The position numbers were made by a program, and so were the translations under genes. Shown one piece after another: positions 25,544 through 33,790 of a stretch of DNA of 39,276 bases. The notes beneath the pieces are model-generated. The model saw nothing but the letters and a program-made list of their open reading frames with translations. It had not been told where the DNA came from and made no database searches. Position 1 is the stretch's first letter, and every line of letters starts with the position of its first letter. Origin of the DNA: Clostridia bacterium (GTDB lineage Bacteria; Bacillota; Clostridia; Oscillospirales; CAG-272); contig JAKSPU010000012.1 in NCBI GenBank assembly GCA_024404505.1, positions 1 through 39,276 of the forward strand. Reading direction: 5' to 3'.

Positions 25544-27148
25544 TTATTCTTCCTTGCGTCTCTTAAGACTTAAAATCAACGCAGCTGCTATCGCAGGTAC
25601 GACCGCGAATACACCGGCCACGGAAGAGCATCCGCCATTGGACGGTGCCGTGTCAGCTGCGGTTCCTTCGTGCCGGCTGTCTTGCGTGACTTCGGTATCG
25701 GCTTCGGTAACGGTCCCGGACGCTGGCTCGGTGACGATCGAGGTCTCCGCGGCGGGCTGCGTGGGCAGCTCGCCTCCGCGGGCAACGATGAAGGAATCGG
25801 CATACGAATGGGCCTCTGCGACCGAACGGAAGCAGGCAACGTACATGACGTCGAATTCGCCGTATTCGGGGTCATCGGGGACCATATTGGTGAACGTGAC
25901 CCGGATACCGTGGATACGGCCCGACCAGCGCTCATCGTATTCCTTCATGTCGATGCAGACCAGATTGTAGGTGTCGCTGCCTACCTTGTACTTCTTGGAG
26001 GTTGTGTCCCACATGGACCAGCTTATGGCCGCGTCGTCCTGGTCCTGCAGGATATCTCCCGCCGTCCACCAGAACTGACCGTCGTCACCGTTGTAGTTGC
26101 GGAGCATCGCGACGATGACGGGGAAATCCTTGGCCTCATACGTATACCGTCTGGCAATACGCGCGTTGAAATACACGTGACTGTCGTTGGCCTTGATGTG
26201 AACGGAATCGTCTCCCTTGATGCTCATATCGAGGTTGCTGCCGCCCGGCAGCTTGTCATAGCAGCTGAACGTACCGTCCCATACGAAGCAGGGCTGCCCG
26301 GCGGGGATCGTGGAGGAGTCTGTCATCTCACCGTACGCGAGGACGTTCGGCTCGGGCTCGGCGGAATCGGTGCCGAACGGGACCGATCCGTTGAGATCCA
26401 GAATGGAAATGGACGCGTTACCGTTCGGCACGCCGGTCTGACCGATGATGGAAATGTACGCCTCGCCGTTTTTCATGCTTTCCTGCATATACTCGTCGAT
26501 CTCGTACATACCGCCCACTACGACGTCGTTGACCTTGATCGTGTAGGACGAGCCGTCCCATTCCACGTCCAGCGTATAATGCTCGTGACCGTTCTCGTCG
26601 ATCGGGACCTCCACCTCCGTGGAGCCCTTATGGGTGAAGGTGCCGGTGATGTTGTTGTCGGGGTCCGACTTGGAGGTCCAGCAAGACTGCACCGCGCAGG
26701 AGCCTTTCCCCTCGCCGCGAAGGAGGCAAAGCCAGCCCTCGTCGGTCTTGGTCACGACGCTCGGGTGCATATCACGGCAGGTCCACAGAGCGATAGAGAG
26801 CCACTCGTCCTTGCCGAGCGAGGCTCCCGTATCCGGGTCGGTCCCTCTGTAGCCAAACTCGTCGACGCGGAATTCCAGATGGATGCCGTCCTTCATGTAG
26901 ACGGGGTCCTTTGTGCTGACCGCAAACCATGGGGTCGTGTTGGCGTAGCTGGGGGACACGGTGTGGAAGCCTTCGGAATCGTAGTAGTAACCGGGGGCCG
27001 GGGTGTAGTTTTCGGGATCGTCGTAGTCATAGGGGGAACGTCTGGTCATCCAGTCACCCTCGTTCTTCGCGGAAACCGGGAGCAGCATCATCGGAAGCGA
27101 GGACAGTATCAGGATCAGACCCAACAGGACGGAAACTGCTTTTTTCAT
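25544..27148 (-). CDS. Secreted LamG-like protein with C-terminal GCSS anchor
   Basis: A 534-residue exported protein. The signal peptide starts MKKAVSVLLG and ends PVSAKNEG. Residues about 70-250 form a LamG/concanavalin-like domain (HLEFRVDEFGY, LDVEWDGSSYTIKVND). Residues about 280-455 form a second beta-rich domain with FVWDGTFSCYDKLPGG and IDMKEYDERWSGRIHGIRV. A Thr/Glu-rich linker follows, then GGCSS, a hydrophobic helix and the basic tail LKRRKEE, the same ending type as the protein at 523-4254. No catalytic motif was recognised; glycan binding on the surface is inferred. It is the second gene after the lipoprotein at 27163, 14 bases downstream, with AAAGGAG before the start. Confidence 0.75.
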   Translation of the reverse strand: MKKAVSVLLGLILILSSLPMMLLPVSAKNEGDWMTRRSPYDYDDPENYTPAPGYYYDSEGFHTVSPSYANTTPWFAVSTKDPVYMKDGIHLEFRVDEFGYRGTDPDTGASLGKDEWLSIALWTCRDMHPSVVTKTDEGWLCLLRGEGKGSCAVQSCWTSKSDPDNNITGTFTHKGSTEVEVPIDENGHEHYTLDVEWDGSSYTIKVNDVVVGGMYEIDEYMQESMKNGEAYISIIGQTGVPNGNASISILDLNGSVPFGTDSAEPEPNVLAYGEMTDSSTIPAGQPCFVWDGTFSCYDKLPGGSNLDMSIKGDDSVHIKANDSHVYFNARIARRYTYEAKDFPVIVAMLRNYNGDDGQFWWTAGDILQDQDDAAISWSMWDTTSKKYKVGSDTYNLVCIDMKEYDERWSGRIHGIRVTFTNMVPDDPEYGEFDVMYVACFRSVAEAHSYADSFIVARGGELPTQPAAETSIVTEPASGTVTEADTEVTQDSRHEGTAADTAPSNGGCSSVAGVFAVVPAIAAALILSLKRRKEE

Positions 27149-27162
27149 AACTTGCTCCTTTC

Positions 27163-30150
27163 TTATTTCGTGAAGAAGGTCTGCGAATAGCCTGTGACAC
27201 CGTTGGTGATCTTCATATCGGAAATGTAACCGTTGTTGAACTCGCTCTGGAAGAACATACCGAAGTAGCCGGTGCTGATCTGGTTCTTTTCGATTTTGTA
27301 ATCCTTCCAGTAGGTCTCACCGTCGACCGTAACGGTCAGGAGGTAGTCGGCATACGAGATCACGACGTGCTTTTTGCCGGCTCCGTTGATATTCTGGCGC
27401 AGGTTGTCAGTGTCGATGACGGACTGACCGCCGATGTTCTCCGTTTTGATGAACGTCCAATCGTTGATAAAGGCTACGGACATGAAGCCGTCCGTCACGT
27501 TCAGATCGTCGCGTCCGCCGAAGCAGATCGCGAAATACGTGCCGGTGAAATCAATGTCGAACTCCACGGTGAAGGCCTTGGCCATATCGCCGGCGGGGAA
27601 GCGCGCGCGTCCCTGCTGCTTTTCCGGGTCCTCGGACTCGTTGTTCAAAACGAAAATTTCGGTGCAGTCCTTGGTGTTGAACACGAGACGTCCGGTTTCG
27701 GGATCCTGCTTCACGTGCAGCTCGGAAACGGGAACGGGTTCACGGTATACGTGCAGCCAACCGTCCACCCAGCCGTGCATACCGTTGCCGGAGAAGCTGT
27801 CGGGCTCGTCGCCCGGGTCAACGACGGGCTTGGCGGTGTAGAAGGTCGCCGTTTTGACGGCCACGGGGCCGGTCGTGCCCTCAAATCGGATGCGGAACCC
27901 GTTTACGGTACCGCTCCAATGCTCGTCCTCACCGATCGGCACGACGTATTTACGATACGGCGCGAACCACGACGCCTGATCCGGGTCCGTGCCGCGGCAG
28001 GCGGTGTCGATCGTCGGACCGTACCACGTTTTCCCGCCGTCGGTCGTGAATTCGATATGGACCTTTCCGCTGTCGGTACCGTTCATCAGAACGACCTGAA
28101 CGGTATCGGCGCTCTTTGCGTCGATCTCAACGGATCTGTAGGAGATCGCGGCGTCTTTTCCCGTGATCTCGCCCCAGCCCGCTCCGTGGGGGCGGTACAG
28201 CCACTCGCCAATGCCGGTAACGGCCCAGTTCGACTCCTCGCCGTAATGCTCGGAGCCAGAGGCGGTCAACACGGTTGTGGCGCCCTCGCAGTCGACCGTG
28301 TAGGTGTCAGCGTTGCGAACGGCTTTTCTGTTCCGGTACACGTAGAAATCGTCCAGAAGACCGCCGGACACGGACCGGAAGCCGATGCATCCGTACTCGA
28401 ACGTGTTGTCCTGCACGGTGCCGATCAGCGTATCGTTGACGTAGGTCAGGATCCCGCTGTCGGAGAGGGAAATGCGCAGACGATACCACGAGGCGGTGTC
28501 CGTGCCGGTTTCCGCCTCGCCGAGTTTCGACGCGTTGCCGCCGAGGAGCTTGTTGAAGATCACCTTTCCGTTCGCAAAGGACCAGCAGTAACCGACGCTG
28601 TCGGAGCCGTCGGAGAGGAAGAACACGTCCGTATCGCCGCGGATCAGCGCGCTGAAGCTGTATCCGTTGCCCTTGAACCCGCTGAAGACGGGTGTTCCGG
28701 CAGACAGCACCAGACGAGAGCCGGATAGGACGGTCTCCGTGGTAAAGGTGAGGGACGGCCCGTCAAAGCTCTCGTACAGATCCAGCGTACCGGAGGTGAG
28801 GCCTGTCACGGCGAGCCGTTCGGATTCCTCTGCTTTACCGAGAACGCCGTCGTAGGAATAGGAGGAGCTGCCGGGCAGACCGATGTCGGTGCAGTTTTCC
28901 ACGGTGATGCGCTGGCTGACCGTCTCGGGATACAGGTACTGGTTGAGGAAGCTGCCGACCTCGGCCGTTCCGTGCCTGCCGTTATTGACGGACACGCAGT
29001 TGCGGATCACGTTGCCCTTGGAGTGACCGCTGCTTTCTGCGTGTTCCATCGCGAGCAGCATCGGCCCGTAGTTGTCGTGCGCGTAGACGCCGTCAAGGAT
29101 ACAGTTGACGTTGTTCTGCTCCCAATCGACGGCGCAGGCGTCAAAGCCGCCGAGCACGTTGTAGGTGTAAGCGATCTCCACGTTCTCCACCGTGCAGTCG
29201 TGCAGGTTCTCGACCAGGATGCCAGTCGTGCCGAACGTGGCGCCGCGGTCGCCCGTGAACAGGATCTTCGAGTTCTTGAACGTGATATTGCCGGTCGTAT
29301 CCATCAGCGCCCGCATAGACAGGTCACCCTCGCCACCGTACAGCATCACGCCCTGGATATGGGAGTCGCTGATATACAGGCCGTCAAACACGGCGTTGCC
29401 CGCCAGCACGCGGATCGGGCAGTCCGTATCCGTGATCGTGAGGCCGGTGACGGTCAGATTGACGACGTTTTTCAGGTAAATGCCGTAGGCAAGAGCGGCT
29501 TTGTTGGGGATGTACGCGGCGTCCCCGTCACGCATCCTGCGGCCGAGCGTCACGCCATCGATGCGGCAGTCGGAAATGATCACGCCGTCAAGCGGTGCGG
29601 AGTCGGATTTGACGCTGCCGAAGCCCTGCAGATATCCGTTGATGGCAATGCTCCGGACGCGGCAGCCGCCGGCGCAGGCTTCAAACGAGATAGCCGGCGC
29701 ATTCTGCGAGGCGGTCTTGAACAGTGGTGCTTCGCCGTCTCCGTACGCGTCTACGGTGATCCATCTGCCGTCGGCGGCCTCGCCCGTTCCGTTGATGATC
29801 AGGTGTGCACCTTCAAACACGTCTCCGCGCTTGAAGAGGATGCTGTCACCCGCTTTCAATTCTACGGTGCCGGCGCGGGAAGCGGTTTTGAACGCCGTCT
29901 CGGGAGAGAGTCCGTCGTTGGCGTCGTCTCCGGATGTGCTGCTGACGTAGTACACCGTTCCGTTTCCGAGATCCGCCGGAATGAGTGATCCCTGACCCGG
30001 CTCCGTACTCGTGGCGGCGGGATCACCCGATTGTGCGGGGTCGGTCCCCGTTGCTGTCCCGTGACCGCTGCCGTTTTCACAACCGGTCACAAGCAGGCAT
30101 ACCATACAGAAAAACAGACACAACAATACGGGATAAGAATGCTTTCTCAT
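27163..30150 (-). CDS. Surface lipoprotein with beta-helix and LamG-like domains
   Basis: A 995-residue lipoprotein. The signal peptide ends with lipobox LVTGC (C24), then a Gly/Ser/Thr-rich linker. The beta-helix begins near residue 65 with VYYVSSTSGDDANDGLSPE (the DUF1565-like opening of many polysaccharide lyases and hydrolases) and runs to about 430. A LamG-like sandwich (about 450-600), a module with GEWLYRP and VVLMNGTDSGKV (about 630-775) and a C-terminal LamG-like domain (about 830-990) follow. Helix and middle module match the cytosolic protein at 12508-14424 in order, for example CAVDWEQNNVNC. Probably a glycan-processing or -binding surface protein; catalytic residues not identified. 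Its own promoter lies at 30186-30215. Confidence 0.8.
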   Translation of the reverse strand: MRKHSYPVLLCLFFCMVCLLVTGCENGSGHGTATGTDPAQSGDPAATSTEPGQGSLIPADLGNGTVYYVSSTSGDDANDGLSPETAFKTASRAGTVELKAGDSILFKRGDVFEGAHLIINGTGEAADGRWITVDAYGDGEAPLFKTASQNAPAISFEACAGGCRVRSIAINGYLQGFGSVKSDSAPLDGVIISDCRIDGVTLGRRMRDGDAAYIPNKAALAYGIYLKNVVNLTVTGLTITDTDCPIRVLAGNAVFDGLYISDSHIQGVMLYGGEGDLSMRALMDTTGNITFKNSKILFTGDRGATFGTTGILVENLHDCTVENVEIAYTYNVLGGFDACAVDWEQNNVNCILDGVYAHDNYGPMLLAMEHAESSGHSKGNVIRNCVSVNNGRHGTAEVGSFLNQYLYPETVSQRITVENCTDIGLPGSSSYSYDGVLGKAEESERLAVTGLTSGTLDLYESFDGPSLTFTTETVLSGSRLVLSAGTPVFSGFKGNGYSFSALIRGDTDVFFLSDGSDSVGYCWSFANGKVIFNKLLGGNASKLGEAETGTDTASWYRLRISLSDSGILTYVNDTLIGTVQDNTFEYGCIGFRSVSGGLLDDFYVYRNRKAVRNADTYTVDCEGATTVLTASGSEHYGEESNWAVTGIGEWLYRPHGAGWGEITGKDAAISYRSVEIDAKSADTVQVVLMNGTDSGKVHIEFTTDGGKTWYGPTIDTACRGTDPDQASWFAPYRKYVVPIGEDEHWSGTVNGFRIRFEGTTGPVAVKTATFYTAKPVVDPGDEPDSFSGNGMHGWVDGWLHVYREPVPVSELHVKQDPETGRLVFNTKDCTEIFVLNNESEDPEKQQGRARFPAGDMAKAFTVEFDIDFTGTYFAICFGGRDDLNVTDGFMSVAFINDWTFIKTENIGGQSVIDTDNLRQNINGAGKKHVVISYADYLLTVTVDGETYWKDYKIEKNQISTGYFGMFFQSEFNNGYISDMKITNGVTGYSQTFFTK

Positions 30151-30185
30151 AGGCTACCTCCATCATCGGTGGATTTTTCACCATC

Positions 30186-30215
30186 ATTATATCATATACC
30201 TTACAACTTTGTCAA
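30186..30215 (-). promoter_or_regulatory. Promoter of the surface lipoprotein operon
   Basis: On the minus strand, TTGACA (30210-30215), an 18-base spacer and TATAAT (30186-30191) lie 35 bases before the start codon, with GGAGG near the ATG. Confidence 0.8.
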
Positions 30216-30251
30216 GTCAATTAACTAAATATTTTTCAAAGGTTTTCCATA

Positions 30252-30287
30252 AAAAGCAGGGAGCCCCGGGCACAGCCCGGGGCTCCC
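30252..30287 (-). terminator. Terminator after the minus-strand gene string
   Basis: A 13-bp GC-rich stem (30259-30271 with 30275-30287) with a 3-base loop. On the minus strand it is followed by a T run (TTTTTAT), placing it right after the GNAT stop as the end of the string 37681 to 30293. Confidence 0.85.
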
Positions 30288-30292
30288 TTATT

Positions 30293-30772
30293 TCATTCCG
30301 CGAGTTTGGTCAGCGTGTCTCCGGTAACGCGGTATACCGTCCAATCGGACATGGGGTGCGCCCCGAGAGAAAGGTAGAAGCCGATGCTCGGCGCGTTCCA
30401 ATCAAGGCAAGACCACTCGAGCCGCCCGCATCCGCGCTCGACGGCGATCGACGCGAGCTTCTTCAGAAGTCCTTTCCCGTATCCCTTTCCGCGGTACTCC
30501 GGCTCTACGAACAGATCTTCCAGATAAATGCCGGCACGCCCGAGAAACGTCGAGAAATTGTGGAAATACAAGGCGAATCCGACCTCTTTTTCACCCTCAA
30601 GGGCAAAAATGACCTCTGCCTTCCGTTTGTCGAAGATCCATTCCTCCAGAATGGCCTCGTCGGCAACGACCTCATCCGACATCTTTTCATATTCGGCAAG
30701 CTCCTTGATGAAATGAAGGATGAGAGGGATGTCTTTCCGTTCCGCGTTCCGGGTCTTGAATCCATCTGCCAT
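30293..30772 (-). CDS. GNAT N-acetyltransferase, spermidine/diamine acetyltransferase-like
   Basis: A 159-residue GNAT enzyme that moves acetyl from acetyl-CoA to a small amine. LEDLFVEPEYRGKGYGKGLL holds the acetyl-CoA-binding R-G-K-G-Y-G-K loop, followed by CGRLEWSCLDWN and FYLSLGA. This SAT1-like arrangement suggests polyamine or thialysine-type substrates. The first in-frame ATG (30787) contains the ribosome site itself; the ATG at 30772 lies 8 bases after GGAGG and is the better start. Last gene before the terminator. Confidence 0.85.
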   Translation of the reverse strand: MADGFKTRNAERKDIPLILHFIKELAEYEKMSDEVVADEAILEEWIFDKRKAEVIFALEGEKEVGFALYFHNFSTFLGRAGIYLEDLFVEPEYRGKGYGKGLLKKLASIAVERGCGRLEWSCLDWNAPSIGFYLSLGAHPMSDWTVYRVTGDTLTKLAE

Positions 30773-30809
30773 GATACGTTCCTCCATAAAAATCGACTTC
30801 AGCCGCGGA

Positions 30810-31271
30810 TCACTTACAGACGTTGACCCAGCCGACAGCGCCTGACAGCGTTTCCAGCTCGTCCACGGTCAGGCGGACGGCGCTGTTCGAGCTGCCCGCG
30901 GCAGGGAAGACAACGTCATACGCCTTGAGTGATTCGTCAAGGTACACGCGCACGCCGTCCTTTACGGCAAACGGGCAGACGCCGCCGACGGCGTGACCGA
31001 TCTTCTCGGGTACCGCGTCGTGCGGCAGCATGGTCGCCTTGACGCCGAAAGCGGCCTTGAAGGCCGGGTTGTTGATGCGCTTGTCCCCGGCGGCAACAAC
31101 CAGCACGGCCTCGCCCCTGACGTCAAAGGACAGCGTTTTGGCGATCCGTCCCGGCTCGACGCCCAAAGCGGCGGCGGCCAGGTCGACGGTGGCGGAGGAT
31201 ACCTCGAACTCACGGATGCGGTCGCCGAAGCCCCGCTCGGTGAGGAATGGTCTGACTTTTTCGATAGACAT
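30810..31271 (-). CDS. YbaK/EbsC-family aminoacyl-tRNA deacylase
   Basis: A 153-residue protein of the YbaK/ProX fold, which hydrolyses mischarged aminoacyl-tRNA such as Cys- or Ala-tRNA(Pro). Visible are VDLAAAALGVEPGRIAKTL with the conserved Lys, VVAAGDKRIN, GHAVGGVCPFAVK and FPAAGSSNSAVRLT. The length is normal and an AAAGGAG-type site lies upstream. It has no evident link to sugar use and seems a housekeeping passenger in the gene string. Confidence 0.88.
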   Translation of the reverse strand: MSIEKVRPFLTERGFGDRIREFEVSSATVDLAAAALGVEPGRIAKTLSFDVRGEAVLVVAAGDKRINNPAFKAAFGVKATMLPHDAVPEKIGHAVGGVCPFAVKDGVRVYLDESLKAYDVVFPAAGSSNSAVRLTVDELETLSGAVGWVNVCK

Positions 31272-31289
31272 GGACGGTGTGTCTCCTTT

Positions 31290-31952
31290 TCAGATCTCGT
31301 GCCCGTAGTCGAATCCGCAGTGGGACAGGAACTCACGGGCGATCAGGGTCGCGCCGACCTGATTCGGATGGACGCGGTCCCACGCGATGTAAGCGGAATG
31401 ACGGACGGTGAAATAACGGTCGAACAGCGCCTGTACGTCCACGAGCGTCACGAAATCGTACTGTGCGGCCAGTTCGCGGCAGATATTGACGTACTCCTCC
31501 ATACGGGCGCGCATGAAATCCGTCTTGTTCGGCTCCATGTACCACGGAGTCATCAGGAACGCGCCCTTGACGCGGCCCTTGAGGCTGTCCAGCATGGCGG
31601 TGAGGTTGGCGCGGTACTCCTCGGGCGTGCAGGCGTACTCCGGTGCGGTGGGGATGTCGAACTGACGCCACACGTCGTTGATGCCGATGCAGATGCTGAC
31701 CCACTGCGGGTCGAAGCGCAGGACGTCCCGCTCCCAGCGGGCAAGCAGGTCGCGGCTGGTGTTGCCGCTGATGCCGCTGTTGATGATGCGGATGTACCGC
31801 TCGGGGTACACGGCGCCGAGCAGATTGTCGATGCGGCGGACGTAGCTCTGCCCGAGGTTGTCGAACATCTGGTCGCCCACGGGCTGGGCGCTGCCCATAT
31901 CGGTCACGGAATCGCCCGCAAAGACGATCTTGTCCATATTCTCGAAGATCAT
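31290..31952 (-). CDS. SGNH/GDSL hydrolase (carbohydrate esterase-like)
   Basis: A 220-residue cytosolic esterase with all SGNH blocks: S15 in VFAGDSVTD, the Gly in INSGISGNT, the Asn in GINDVW and the Asp-His pair D192-R-V-H195. It resembles single-domain sugar de-acetylases that strip acetyl groups from plant oligosaccharides, which suits the hydrolase context. No signal peptide. An AAAGGAGA-type site precedes the start. Confidence 0.85.
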   Translation of the reverse strand: MIFENMDKIVFAGDSVTDMGSAQPVGDQMFDNLGQSYVRRIDNLLGAVYPERYIRIINSGISGNTSRDLLARWERDVLRFDPQWVSICIGINDVWRQFDIPTAPEYACTPEEYRANLTAMLDSLKGRVKGAFLMTPWYMEPNKTDFMRARMEEYVNICRELAAQYDFVTLVDVQALFDRYFTVRHSAYIAWDRVHPNQVGATLIAREFLSHCGFDYGHEI

Positions 31953-31970
31953 GATGTATTCTCCTTTTTG

Positions 31971-32084
31971 TCAGTCGGTATCGACGGGATTGTCATGCTT
32001 CAGCCGCCGCTTGGGCGGGAACTCGCACGACACCGCCTCCGGGTTTCGGTACTCATTGGCGGCAAAGGTGACGGCAAGCCGGTT
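31971..32084 (-). pseudogene. Short gene fragment, possible duplicated tail
   Basis: A 37-codon minus-strand open stretch after a stop, without start or ribosome site, reads LAVTFAANEYRNPEAV and then PPKRRLK. It loosely resembles the end of the gene immediately upstream (NLLAFANYRNNVVACRWKRR), so it may be a decayed duplicate tail or the original C-terminus lost by frameshift. Weak evidence. Confidence 0.25.
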
Positions 32085-32092
32085 TTACTTGA

Positions 32093-32422
32093 TCAATTTC
32101 TGTGCATGACCAGCGCGGTGGTGCGGCGCTTCCAACGGCACGCCACGACGTTGTTCCGGTAGTTGGCAAAGGCGAGTAGATTCATGTCGCCGTCCGTCGG
32201 GGTGCGGAGCCACACGTCGGAGAGGCCGTTCTTCCGGGCATATTCAACCCATTCGGCGTACCCGGTCAAGGTTTGCGCCTCTTTGCGGAAAAGTCCGCGT
32301 GGCTGCATTTTGAAGACCACGTCCGCGTCAAACAGCCACGAGGTGTCCGACGTCTGTCCGCCGTCGAGCAGCATCCGGGTGAAGATCACAAGACCGGCGG
32401 AGAAGTAGTCATTTCCGTTCAT
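32093..32422 (-). CDS. Hypothetical protein, 109 residues
   Basis: Not recognised. A small soluble protein with MNGNDYFSAGLVIF at the start and a basic end (CRWKRRTTALVMHRN). It begins 6 bases after the stop of the propeller-like gene, with GGAG just upstream, so it is coupled to it. No signal or membrane helix. It may be truncated at the C-terminus, since the following 120 bases carry a fragment-like frame. Confidence 0.5.
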   Translation of the reverse strand: MNGNDYFSAGLVIFTRMLLDGGQTSDTSWLFDADVVFKMQPRGLFRKEAQTLTGYAEWVEYARKNGLSDVWLRTPTDGDMNLLAFANYRNNVVACRWKRRTTALVMHRN

Positions 32423-32428
32423 AGGGGG

Positions 32429-33187
32429 TCACTCCATTTCTTGAAATTCCAGCCTGAACACTATGCCTCCGTTGTACTGATTATTGTTGCACAGTACGTA
32501 TATCTCTCCGTTCACAACGGAGAGCGCCTCGGGCTCCACGCCCATGCTGCAGATGGGAATGCGGAACGCCAGCACGCCGGTATCCCAATCGTAGAGGCGC
32601 AGCTCGCAGCCGGAGCCGCCCACGGAGGAACGGACGAACCAGATATAGTCCCCGTCGCAGAAGCATCCCTGCGAGAGGGATGACGGCCTCTCGACCGAGA
32701 AGGAGCGCAGCAGCCTCATGTCCCCGTCCCACACGTCCACGGTCTCGCCCGCCCATTCTCCGGAGCCGTACATATCCCGCTCCGGAGAGTAAGCAAGCGC
32801 AAAGAACGGCCGCTCCAGCACGCCCGACGCGGTCTCCGTCAGCGTGACGGGATCGACGAGCGAGTAGTGCGCGTAGTGACCGTCTCCCTGACAATGGGTC
32901 ACGATAAACTGCCCGATGCGCGGGTTATAGGTGATATTGTTGGCATGATACAGATTCATGGGGCCGCTGACGCGCAGACGATTTCCCTGCACGTCCATCT
33001 GCATGAGGACGACGCCCGCGTCCGACCCGTCCCTCTCGTAGAAGGCAGCGGTATAGGTTTCTCCGTCGAAGACGTTTCCCTGCATGATGTGATGCCGCGC
33101 ATCCGGCGCGTCGAACGAGAACAGCTTGTGCGGGACGGCGATATACCGCTTTCCCGCCTCCGGGGGGGCTTTTTTCGTTTCTTTCAT
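32429..33187 (-). CDS. Beta-propeller-like protein of unknown function
   Basis: A 252-residue protein with repeated blade-like stretches, each pairing a measured quantity with short hydrophobic strands: YHANNITYNPRIGQFIVTH, VLERPFFALAYSPERD, GCFCDGDYIWFV, ELRLYDWDTGVLAF, EALSVVNGEIYVL. This is typical of SMP30/TolB-like propellers, though no catalytic site can be pointed out. No signal peptide. The ribosome site is poor, so translation may depend on coupling to the DUF436 gene 24 bases upstream. Confidence 0.55.
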   Translation of the reverse strand: MKETKKAPPEAGKRYIAVPHKLFSFDAPDARHHIMQGNVFDGETYTAAFYERDGSDAGVVLMQMDVQGNRLRVSGPMNLYHANNITYNPRIGQFIVTHCQGDGHYAHYSLVDPVTLTETASGVLERPFFALAYSPERDMYGSGEWAGETVDVWDGDMRLLRSFSVERPSSLSQGCFCDGDYIWFVRSSVGGSGCELRLYDWDTGVLAFRIPICSMGVEPEALSVVNGEIYVLCNNNQYNGGIVFRLEFQEME

Positions 33188-33211
33188 GATGTTCAGATTG
33201 GCTGCGGTGCT

Positions 33212-33781
33212 TTACGGCTGATCTGTCTGATACTGCGCCCGCGGACCGCCGATATAAGGCGGGCGGGTGCGCGCAAATAAGACCGGCGCCTCACCGATCA
33301 TCTTTACGGACAGGCGGACCGGTACGGCGACGCGGCGCAGGTGCATCCCGATCAGGGTGCCGCCGACGTCCATGCCGGCGTGCGCCTGAATTCGCTCGAC
33401 AGCGACCGGGTCTTCAAATCTGTCCCACACCGTCGTGGCGAAGGAGCCGCCCGCATGGGGCTGCGGCTTGACCCATACCGTCTCGAGACCGTACTGTTCG
33501 GCGCAGGCCGCCTCAACGATCAGCGCGCGGTTGAGATGCTCGCAGCACTGCGCGGCGAGGAAAATGCCTTTCTCTGAGAGGACCGGCAGCAGCGCGTCGA
33601 CGACGGCGGCGGCAGCCTCAAGGCTCGACCCCTTGCCGATGCGCTGCCCGACGATCTCGGACGACGAGCAGCCCACGACAAGGATCTGCCCTGCCTTGAG
33701 TCCTGCTGCGTCGATCAGCTCACGGACCGCTCGTTCCGTGTCGGCGCGGACTGCGGTCAGGAATTCATTGTTCACATCCAT
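33212..33781 (-). CDS. DUF436 / TIGR01440 family protein (YwlG-like)
   Basis: A 189-residue member of the UPF0340/YwlG family: VVGCSSSEIVGQRIGKGSS, ALLPVLSEKGIFLAAQCCEHLNRALIVE, HAGGSFATTVWDRF, HAGMDVGGTLIGMHL, then the RPPYIGGPRAQYQ tail. The length is normal for the family. The function is not established. It starts 9 bases after the CobW-type gene. Confidence 0.88.
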   Translation of the reverse strand: MDVNNEFLTAVRADTERAVRELIDAAGLKAGQILVVGCSSSEIVGQRIGKGSSLEAAAAVVDALLPVLSEKGIFLAAQCCEHLNRALIVEAACAEQYGLETVWVKPQPHAGGSFATTVWDRFEDPVAVERIQAHAGMDVGGTLIGMHLRRVAVPVRLSVKMIGEAPVLFARTRPPYIGGPRAQYQTDQP

Positions 33782-33790
33782 ATCTGTGAC

